From NCBI GenBank assembly GCA_018241525.1, contig JAFEDR010000010.1, positions 310,001-374,000 of the forward strand: a stretch of 64,000 nucleotides of DNA, in the 5' to 3' direction. This stretch comes from Pseudomonadota bacterium (GTDB lineage: Bacteria > Pseudomonadota > Gammaproteobacteria > Steroidobacterales > Steroidobacteraceae). Within the stretch, counting starts at the first letter, position 1. Each line of letters begins with the position of its first letter. A program made the position numbers and the translations under genes. A model generated the notes under the pieces. The model worked only from the letters and a program-made list of their open reading frames with translations. It had not been told where the DNA came from and ran no database searches. Of the stretch, positions 7,282 to 13,495 are shown one piece after another.

Positions 7282-9132
7282 ATGAGCACCGACGCCGGCT
7301 GGAAGTACCTCGAAGACCGTGGCGTGTCGCGCGCCACCGCGAAGCGCATGGGCATCACCGTGCTGGACGCGGCCGCCACCGAGAAGGAGACCGGCTTCGC
7401 TTCGCCGTCTATTCGCATCCCGTATCCGCAGGTCAACGGCAAGGCGCTCGACTTCGTGCGCTACCGGCTGCTCGATCCCAGCGCGACGCCCGACGGCCGC
7501 AAGTTCTTTCAGAAGAAGGGCACCGGCGTCCATCTGTACCTCGGGGCCCGGCCCAAGGGCACGACGCGCGACTGGGACAAGATCAAGGCCGACAGCCGCA
7601 TCCCGCTCGTCGTCACCGAGGGCGAGATCAAGGCCAACTCGGCCGGCGAGCGCAACCTTGCGTGCATTGGCATCGGCGGCGTCGACTGCTGGAAGACGGA
7701 CGGCAAGCCGATCAAGGAATGGGACGCGTTCGAACTCGACGGTCGCGTCGTCGACGTCACGTTCGACAGCGACATCCTCAGCAAGCCGCGCGTCAAGGCG
7801 GCCGCCGTCGAACTCGGCGAATTTCTCGAGAGTCGCGGCGCTCTTGTCCGTATCCGCGTGCTGCCCGACGTTACCGGCGAGGGCAAGACCGGGCTGGACG
7901 ACTTTCTCGTTCGGCGCGGGCCTCAGTCGTACCTCGATACGTCCATCGTCGCCTCGTACGACCTCGATCACGAGTTCATCGCCTCCTGGCGCAAGACGTC
8001 ATCCATGCCGGTTCGCATCGAGCTTTCCACCGTCAGCAAGGAATGGCTCATGACTCCCCTGCCGCGCGCCGAATTCACGGTTGAGGGGCTGCTGCCGCGC
8101 GGCACCGTTGGCCTGCTGGTGGCCGAAGGCGGCGCCGGCAAGACGCATCTAGCCCTCAGCCTTGCGATGGCCGTCGCCACCGGCACGCCGTTTCTCGGGC
8201 GCTCGGTCAGGCGCGGCTCCGCCGTCTACCTCGGTCTCGAAGACCCGCTCGACGTTCTACGACGCCGCGTCGAGGCCGCCTTCTCCCGGTATGCGAGGGC
8301 CCACCCCGACAAGAAGGACGCCTACCGCGCCGCGCTGCTCAAGCATCTGTACGTCACCAGCCTCGTGGGCGACCAGCTTCATCTGGTGTCGCCGTTTCAT
8401 GGTGGCGTCGTACAGAACACGGCCACGGCCGACCATCTGGGCGCCAAGCTGCGCGAGATCAACGACCTTGAACTGGTCATCCTTGATCCGCTGGCCCGGC
8501 TGCACGGCGGCAACGAGAACGACAACGCGGTGGCCACGGCCATCATCAATGCGGCCGAGCGCGTGCGCGGCGCTGCCAACTGCACGATGCTCATTCCGCA
8601 TCACACCGGCAAGGTGGCGGCGTCGGGCAAGCACGAGCATCAATACTCGGCACGCGGCGCTTCCGCTCTCTCGGACGGCGCTCGCGTCGTGTGGCGGCTG
8701 GTCGAAGCCACCGAGAAAGATGCCGAAGGCACCAACGTCGATCAGACGGCCATCGCCAATCGGCAGGTGTACCGCCTCGTCGTTGCGAAGTCGAACTACT
8801 CCGGATGGCAGCCGCCGACGTGGCTGCGTCGCACCGACGGAGGGTCGTTCGAACACTTCGAGCCGCAGTTCTTGCCGGGCGGTGGTCCTCGTTACGACGA
8901 GATGCTGGCCAAGTCTGCGTCGTGGATCGCCGCTCACGGCAATCAGCCCGTCGCTCCGCGAACGCTGCGCGATCAACGCGCGCAGGTGTACGGCAACAAC
9001 GTCACGCAGAAGCAGGTGGGCGAGTTCATCAAGGCCGCAACAGAGCGCGGCGACATCCGCGAGGTTCGTTCTGCCAAGCACGGCACGCGGCTGGCCATCG
9101 CGACGAAGGAGGACGCGCAGGATGCTGAGTAA
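7282..9132 (+). CDS. Replication protein: DUF3854/Toprim-like domain plus RepA-type AAA ATPase
   Basis: A 616-residue protein with two parts. Residues about 90-225 resemble the DUF3854 Toprim-like domain of phage and plasmid primases (PLVVTEGEIKANSAGERNLACIG, DVTFDSDI, LDDFLV). Residues about 265-460 are a RecA/RepA-type ATPase with Walker A AEGGAGKTHLA (about 280), Walker B LELVILDPLARL (about 395) and the downstream MLIPHHTGK..ASGKHEHQYSARGASALSDGARVVW of hexameric helicases. The C-terminal 90 residues may be a winged helix. Such proteins open and prime the origin of plasmids, satellites and phages. ATG 7282 follows GCC directly after the previous gene. The repeat array starts right at its stop codon, supporting an initiator role. 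Confidence 0.8.
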   Translation: MSTDAGWKYLEDRGVSRATAKRMGITVLDAAATEKETGFASPSIRIPYPQVNGKALDFVRYRLLDPSATPDGRKFFQKKGTGVHLYLGARPKGTTRDWDKIKADSRIPLVVTEGEIKANSAGERNLACIGIGGVDCWKTDGKPIKEWDAFELDGRVVDVTFDSDILSKPRVKAAAVELGEFLESRGALVRIRVLPDVTGEGKTGLDDFLVRRGPQSYLDTSIVASYDLDHEFIASWRKTSSMPVRIELSTVSKEWLMTPLPRAEFTVEGLLPRGTVGLLVAEGGAGKTHLALSLAMAVATGTPFLGRSVRRGSAVYLGLEDPLDVLRRRVEAAFSRYARAHPDKKDAYRAALLKHLYVTSLVGDQLHLVSPFHGGVVQNTATADHLGAKLREINDLELVILDPLARLHGGNENDNAVATAIINAAERVRGAANCTMLIPHHTGKVAASGKHEHQYSARGASALSDGARVVWRLVEATEKDAEGTNVDQTAIANRQVYRLVVAKSNYSGWQPPTWLRRTDGGSFEHFEPQFLPGGGPRYDEMLAKSASWIAAHGNQPVAPRTLRDQRAQVYGNNVTQKQVGEFIKAATERGDIREVRSAKHGTRLAIATKEDAQDAE

Positions 9133-9330
9133 ACCGCTAACCGCTAAACGAACCGCCGGGGAACCGCTAGCGGTCTGGGCAGGGAGCAAGGCTGGCCATA
9201 GCGGGCTCAAACCGCTAGGGCCTGCACTTGTTAGGGGGTTAGCGGTTAGCGGTTCGCGCATTTCCCGTGTTTTTCAGGCTTTGCGCGAAACGTCGAAAAA
9301 CGAACCGCTAGCGGTTCGCGGCGGTTCGCC
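9131..9330. repeat. Iteron-like AACCGCTA repeats and palindromes, probable replication origin
   Basis: AACCGCTA or its complement TAGCGGTT occurs at 9132-9139, 9139-9146, 9162-9169, 9210-9217, 9240-9247, 9247-9254, 9303-9310 and 9309-9316. Two pairs meet head to head as palindromes: ACCGCTAGCGGT (9163-9174) and the 18-base perfect CGAACCGCTAGCGGTTCG (9301-9318). Degenerate copies (AACCGCC at 9151, GCGGTTCG at 9321) flank them. Direct and inverted iterons just after a RepA-like gene are the classic design of an iteron origin. Between 9255 and 9300 a more AT-rich patch with AAA/TTT runs could be the unwinding region. Confidence 0.65.
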
Positions 9331-9451
9331 CCGGGCGCCGCGCCCATGCAGGCAGCGCCACCCCGCGCGCGGCGCGCTGGTACCGCGATTATTTGCTCGG
9401 TTTTGCGAGCCGCTACGGTCACTTGGCGACGGCGCCCTCACCCACCGGAAT

Positions 9452-9469
9452 AAGCCCCCTGCGGGGCTT
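9452..9469 (+). terminator. Hairpin in the gene-free interval before the terminase genes
   Basis: AAGCCCC-CTGC-GGGGCTT forms a 7-bp stem with a 4-base loop. No T-run follows, so it is a weak terminator at best. The rest of 9331-9608 is very GC-rich with further short inverted repeats and no convincing gene; it could hold a packaging (pac or cos) site next to the small terminase, which the sequence alone cannot show. Confidence 0.4.
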
Positions 9470-9608
9470 GTGCCCCATATACCCGCCTGCCGCGCCCGGG
9501 GCGCCGGGCTGGCGCGGCTGCCAAACCCGCCCCGTACCCGCACCCCCGACCCTTGCGACCGTCCTGGGGTCGCCCAGCGAGCCACGGCGACTCTGCGGGG
9601 TGTCAGCC

Positions 9609-9983
9609 ATGCCCCGTAAGGTGCCAGCCCGGGCCGTGCCGCCCCGCTTTAAGGCCGGGTGGCTGGCCGGCATCGACCGGCGGTACGCGCCTGCCCGCGT
9701 AGCGAGCGAGACACTGGCCGAGCTGCACAGCGCGCTAGGCGGCGACCTCACGCCACAGCAACGCCTGCTGTGCGAGCGCGTCGTGTGGGCGCATGCGCGC
9801 CTGCAACAGATGGAGCAGCACTTCGCCACCACCGGCCAACTCGACGCTTCGCAGTGGTCCGGGCTCACCAACACGCTGCTCGGCCTCCTTCGCACGCTTG
9901 GCCTTCGGCGCGTCGCCAAGGACGTGCCGTCGTTGCGTGACTACATCGCGCAGCAGCCCAAGCCCGAGGAACCGCAGCCGTGA
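9609..9983 (+). CDS. Probable small terminase subunit
   Basis: A 124-residue basic-to-acidic helical protein (MPRKVPARAVPPRFKAGWLAGIDRRY...) directly before the large terminase, whose ATG overlaps its stop (ATGA). Position, size and the helical segment LTPQQRLLCERVVWAHARLQQMEQHFATTG resemble phage small terminase subunits or their short accessory proteins, which recognise the packaging site. No clear helix-turn-helix is seen, so the name rests mainly on context. The frame is open far upstream, but ATG 9609 gives a sensible N-terminus. Confidence 0.5.
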   Translation: MPRKVPARAVPPRFKAGWLAGIDRRYAPARVASETLAELHSALGGDLTPQQRLLCERVVWAHARLQQMEQHFATTGQLDASQWSGLTNTLLGLLRTLGLRRVAKDVPSLRDYIAQQPKPEEPQP

Positions 9984-11470
9984 ACCTCACGTTCGCGCGC
10001 TACGCCACCGACCCGATGTTGGCGGGCAACCCGCTGGGCTCGTCGTCGCGCCTCACCATCCGCGCCGGCATCAAAGCCGCGCTCGCAGAGCCACTGACCG
10101 CCGACGAGCGCCTCGCCTTCGACAAGATTGGCGGAGGCCGCGAGCCACCGAGCGCGCCGGCGTCGGAACTGGTGATCATCGCCGGCCGCGCGTCGGGCAA
10201 GACGCAGAGCATGGCGGCTCTGGTCGTGTACCTCGCCACCTGTCGCGATTGGCCGTGCGACCCGGGGCAGATTCCCGTCGTGCTCTTGCTCGCAGCCGAC
10301 CGCGAACAGGCCACCGTCGCATTCCGCTACGTGCTGGGCCAGCTCCAGGCTTCGCCGGTGCTGTCTCGCGAGATCGACAGCACGACGAAGGATCGCATCG
10401 TCCTACGGTCGGGAGTCGAAATACAGGTTGCGACGAGTGACTTCCGCGCCGTGCGTGGTCGCAGCATCGTCGCCGCCGTGTGCGACGAGATCGCCTTCTG
10501 GCCCATCACGCCCGACAGTGCGAGCCCGGACACCGAGGTGCTGACCGCCTTGCGCCCCGGGCTGGCTCGCTTTCGCGGCAGCCTGCTCATCTGCATCAGC
10601 ACTCCGTACTCGATGGGCGGCGCGCTCTACGAGTACGACCGGCGCTACTACGGCCAGAACGACGCGCGCGTGCTGGTGCTCAAGGGCGCGACGCGCGACT
10701 TCAATCCCACGTTCCCCGAAGACGTGATCGCCGATGCGCTGCAGAAGGACCCGGCCGCCGCAGCGGCGGAGTATCTGTGCCAGTACCGCACTGATGTCGC
10801 GTCCTTCATCGACATCGCGCTCGTTGACTCGCTCACACGGAGCGAACCCCGCGAGCTTCCGCGCCGGAGCATCACATCCAAGGGCACAGCCATCGTTTAC
10901 GTGGCGGGGATCGACACATCCGGCGGTCGTGGCGACGCCGCTGCGTGCAGCGTGGCGCACTGGGAGGACGACAAGGTCGTCGTGGACGCGTGCCGTCGCT
11001 GGCCGGCGCCCCACGACCCGAAGGCTGTCGCGGCGCAGGTATCCGAATTCCTCGCGGGCTACGGGCTGCAGACCGCCACCGGCGACCACTACGGCGCCGA
11101 GCTGACCAAGACGATCTACGCCGACGTCGGCGTCACGCTGCTTCCGGCCGACGCGCCGAGATCCGAGCAGTACTTGCGCCTGCTGCCCCTGATGACCACC
11201 GGGCGCGTGGAACTGCCGCCCGACCCGACGCTGCGCGTCGAGCTTCTGGGTCTGGAACGCAAGACCGGGCGCAACGGCAAGGACAGCGTCGACCACCGAC
11301 CCGGCGCGCACGACGACCTGGCGAACGCCGTTGCTCTCGCAGCCGTCGCAGCGTCGCAAGGGATGAGCGCGGCCTCGGTCGAATTGGCGTGGGCCGAGCC
11401 GTCTACTGTTTTCGATGACTACGCATTTCGGCCCAGCGACTTTTCGCGGGGCTGGTTCGATGGGTACTGA
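9980..11470 (+). CDS. Phage large terminase subunit (TerL)
   Basis: A 496-residue DNA-packaging motor protein. The ATPase half has Walker A IIAGRASGKTQS (about residue 68) and Walker B AAVCDEIAFW (about 165) with the coupling motif CISTPYSMGGALYEYD (about 205). The nuclease half has RNase H-fold acidic clusters at GIDTSGGRGDAA (about 310) and GAHDDLANAVALA (about 445). Length and motif order match complete TerL proteins of the Terminase_6 type, so it is probably functional. In phages it cuts concatemers and pumps DNA into procapsids; here no portal or capsid gene is present in the island, so it would need a helper phage or serve another purpose. Confidence 0.9.
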   Translation: MNLTFARYATDPMLAGNPLGSSSRLTIRAGIKAALAEPLTADERLAFDKIGGGREPPSAPASELVIIAGRASGKTQSMAALVVYLATCRDWPCDPGQIPVVLLLAADREQATVAFRYVLGQLQASPVLSREIDSTTKDRIVLRSGVEIQVATSDFRAVRGRSIVAAVCDEIAFWPITPDSASPDTEVLTALRPGLARFRGSLLICISTPYSMGGALYEYDRRYYGQNDARVLVLKGATRDFNPTFPEDVIADALQKDPAAAAAEYLCQYRTDVASFIDIALVDSLTRSEPRELPRRSITSKGTAIVYVAGIDTSGGRGDAAACSVAHWEDDKVVVDACRRWPAPHDPKAVAAQVSEFLAGYGLQTATGDHYGAELTKTIYADVGVTLLPADAPRSEQYLRLLPLMTTGRVELPPDPTLRVELLGLERKTGRNGKDSVDHRPGAHDDLANAVALAAVAASQGMSAASVELAWAEPSTVFDDYAFRPSDFSRGWFDGY

Positions 11471-11488
11471 CAAGGAGAGACCCCTGTA

Positions 11489-11791
11489 ATGGCGAAGTTC
11501 ACCTTCACGCGAAGCGAACTGAAGACTCTGAGCGACGAGAACATCCGCGAGGCTCACGAAGCCACGACGGATGTGCCGAATGACCATCTGCTGGTGACGA
11601 AGGAAGTCAGCGAAGCCGTGTGCCGCAAGTTCACGGAACACGTCGCCGACATCCGCCTCAAGAACCCGAATCTGACGTACTGGGAGGCGACGACGATTGC
11701 GCGGGAGCGGCACCGCGAGCTGTTCCGGCTCAGCCGCGCCCGCGTGGTGCCCGTCCGTGACGGGGCCGACATCGTGGTGGGCACCAAGTGA
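11489..11791 (+). CDS. Hypothetical protein after terminase
   Basis: A 100-residue protein starting at ATG 11489 with GGAGAG about ten bases upstream. It is mixed alpha/beta and charged (KFTFTRSELKTLSDENIREAHEATTDV), with no membrane segment or known motif. It lies 18 bases after terL and its stop overlaps the next start in GTGA, so it is the first of three co-translated small genes. Confidence 0.65.
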   Translation: MAKFTFTRSELKTLSDENIREAHEATTDVPNDHLLVTKEVSEAVCRKFTEHVADIRLKNPNLTYWEATTIARERHRELFRLSRARVVPVRDGADIVVGTK

Positions 11792-12099
11792 GCGCCCTGC
11801 TCGATGACGACATCGCGACCGCCGTGATGAGCGCGATGGGCGTCGTGGACGGCGCCGCAAGGGAGAAGGCCCGGCTCGAACACACGCCCGCCACGATGGC
11901 CGACGTGATGCTCGGGCGGCTGCGGCACGGCTTCGACTGGAAGCGGCTGGATGCGCTGAAGGCCGAGCTCGATCGCACGCCCGACGAGCGCCTGCACACG
12001 GTCGTGCCCTATTTCGGCGAGGCCGCATCACTCGGCGTGGTGAGGGACCGACTGCGGGCCCTGCTGACCGAGCTGGCGCCGTTTCGGAGCCTGCGATGA
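11788..12099 (+). CDS. Hypothetical protein, middle of a three-gene cluster
   Basis: A 103-residue, mostly helical protein (GTG 11788, MSALLDDDIATAVMSAMGVVDG...). The overlaps with both neighbours (GTGA before, ATGA after) make it a real, coupled gene. The segment GRLRHGFDWKRLDALKAELDRTPDERL is amphipathic. I recognise no family. Confidence 0.62.
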   Translation: MSALLDDDIATAVMSAMGVVDGAAREKARLEHTPATMADVMLGRLRHGFDWKRLDALKAELDRTPDERLHTVVPYFGEAASLGVVRDRLRALLTELAPFRSLR

Positions 12100-12491
12100 C
12101 CGTCGACTCGACGCTGGACGAGCGCCGACAGATACGCGACCTGACCCGCTCAGTAGCGGAGCTGGAGCGTGTCGTCGCTACGCTGCGTCGAGAGATGGAG
12201 CAACCGGATGCCCGGGCTGAGCGTCTTCGGATGATGGCGCTGGAGAGAGCCGTCAACGCTCAGCAGCGGTTTGGGCCGTTCATGCACCTGTTCGCGAAGC
12301 ATCTGCGCGAACACGTGCTGTGGCTCGCCGCCGCGATGGCCGCGCAGGACCCAGACGGAGAAGTCGTCCTCCCGGGCATGTTGCCGTCCCTGATGGCAAT
12401 AGCGCTGGACGACCCCGATTGGCGAACCCTGCCGGACAGCGTGCGGGCGGCGCTGGTGGAACTAGATCCGCCACAGGAACCCAACACGTGA
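12096..12491 (+). CDS. Hypothetical coiled-coil protein
   Basis: A 131-residue protein whose first 60 residues (RQIRDLTRSVAELERVVATLRREME) have heptad-like spacing of a coiled coil. The second half has a hydrophobic helix EHVLWLAAAMAAQ and the segment LPGMLPSLMAIALDDPDWRTLPDSVR. No family recognised; a structural or packaging accessory role would fit the place after terL but is speculation. It is the last gene of the rightward unit, followed by an inverted repeat. Confidence 0.62.
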   Translation: MTVDSTLDERRQIRDLTRSVAELERVVATLRREMEQPDARAERLRMMALERAVNAQQRFGPFMHLFAKHLREHVLWLAAAMAAQDPDGEVVLPGMLPSLMAIALDDPDWRTLPDSVRAALVELDPPQEPNT

Positions 12492-12497
12492 TTTCTC

Positions 12498-12572
12498 GCG
12501 CCCCCGGGCCGGTCATGACGGTTTCTTCTCCGTTCTTGGCCGTCACCCGATACGAAACCGCCCCGGGGGCGC
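12498..12572. repeat. Long inverted repeat between convergent genes
   Basis: GCGCCCCCGGG (12498-12508) is repeated inverted as CCCGGGGGCGC (12562-12572), 53 bases apart. The inner part can also pair (CGGTTTC with GAAACCG, and GACGG with CCGTC). It sits exactly between the stop of the plus-strand gene at 12491 and the stop of the minus-strand gene at 12575, so a two-way terminator is likely, though no T-run follows. Confidence 0.5.
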
Positions 12573-12574
12573 TC

Positions 12575-13018
12575 TTACTCAGGCTTCCGGTTTGGCTTCT
12601 TCGTGTCGCCGCCGGACTGGGGGCATGGGAATGCTTGCCGGATTGCGCGAACGGCAACATTCAAGAATCGCTCGTGGCCAACTTCGGGGTGTGATTCGAC
12701 GTACTTCAAGAACACGAGGACGTATTCGAGCGTGCGTACTTCAGGGGGGACACAGGCGTTTATGACAGTTCGGTCCGATCCGTCGACACCGAGTTTCGAC
12801 ATCTGCTGGATGGCCAAGAAGGCACCCCAGCAGAGATCCAATTCCTTCCCTTGCTCAGGTACGGACACCCCCTCATCTGTGACCCTGGCCGAACGATACG
12901 GCGCGCACCACGACGCGACTCGTATGGCTGTGCCGTACAGCTCGTCGCCGCCAAACGCCCTCGGTGACGCGAGCAGCAGTATCGAAAGCACCAGAAGCGG
13001 AATCCTTGCGAATCTCAT
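12575..13018 (-). CDS. Secreted Rap1a/Tai-like protein
   Basis: A 147-residue protein with a clear signal peptide (MRFARIPLLVLSILLLASPRA, cleavage near FGG). The mature part ends with CWGAFLAIQQM...INACVPPEVRTLEYVLVFLKY, then ESHPEVGHERFLNVAVRAIR and FPCP, which matches the Rap1a/Tai domain: conserved Cys pairs, a CxP turn, a P-x-x-x-H helix and a terminal FPC. Known members are periplasmic immunity proteins against type VI amidase effectors, and many relatives occur in phages and islands without known function. ATG 13018 is chosen because it places the signal peptide at the N-terminus. It is the only minus-strand gene in the right half of the island. Confidence 0.62.
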   Translation of the reverse strand: MRFARIPLLVLSILLLASPRAFGGDELYGTAIRVASWCAPYRSARVTDEGVSVPEQGKELDLCWGAFLAIQQMSKLGVDGSDRTVINACVPPEVRTLEYVLVFLKYVESHPEVGHERFLNVAVRAIRQAFPCPQSGGDTKKPNRKPE

Positions 13019-13150
13019 GGGTGCCCTTTGTGTGCTCGGTGCAGGGCGAAATGGGATCGCATTTGCGCCGGGCATGCAAACGCCAATTGCGATTTTCAAC
13101 CCACGGTGGGCGCCGATCTCCTGTCCTTCGTCTGCTGGCGCCCGCTGCTT

Positions 13151-13190
13151 CACGGCCCGTTCTCGCCACATGGGGCGGGCCGTGCTTTTT
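13151..13190 (+). terminator. Rho-independent terminator
   Basis: CACGGCCCG (13151-13159) pairs with CGGGCCGTG (13176-13184), a 9-bp stem with a 16-base loop, followed by CTTTTTCG. It points rightward and lies upstream of the recombinase operon, insulating it from transcripts arriving from the left. No plus-strand gene just before it is recognised between 13019 and 13150; an unrecognised small RNA is possible. The stretch 13191-13290 is AT-rich and probably holds the recombinase promoter. Confidence 0.7.
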
Positions 13191-13300
13191 CGCCAAGTGC
13201 ATGTATTTCAAAGCCCCAGCGCGGTTGATTTTCCTTGATTAAACAATGACTTATTATAAGCATCGGGCAACTGCGCCCTAAAAACACCGAGGAAAAGACC

Positions 13301-13495
13301 GTGGGTACAGCAAGCAGAAAGAAGACCTACCGCCCAGCCGGGTGCACGGCCGTGATCGCGTGGCTCCCGACCGAGATCCGCCACTCCCTGCGCGAAGTCT
13401 CGCTCCGCACGGGACAAACCCAGCAGGAGCTGATCCGGCGCGCGCTGCGCCGCGAGCTGCCCCGCCATGCCCGCCCAGAGGAGGACGAGGCATGA
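13301..13495 (+). CDS. Small ribbon-helix-helix-like protein before the recombinase
   Basis: A 64-residue protein starting at GTG 13301, preceded by GAGG with eight bases spacing. The order strand (CTAVIAWLPTEI), helix (RHSLREVSLRTG), helix (TQQELIRRALRRELPRH) is that of CopG/Arc type ribbon-helix-helix regulators. Its stop overlaps the recombinase ATG (ATGA), so both are made together; a role as an autoregulator or directionality factor is plausible. Confidence 0.6.
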   Translation: MGTASRKKTYRPAGCTAVIAWLPTEIRHSLREVSLRTGQTQQELIRRALRRELPRHARPEEDEA

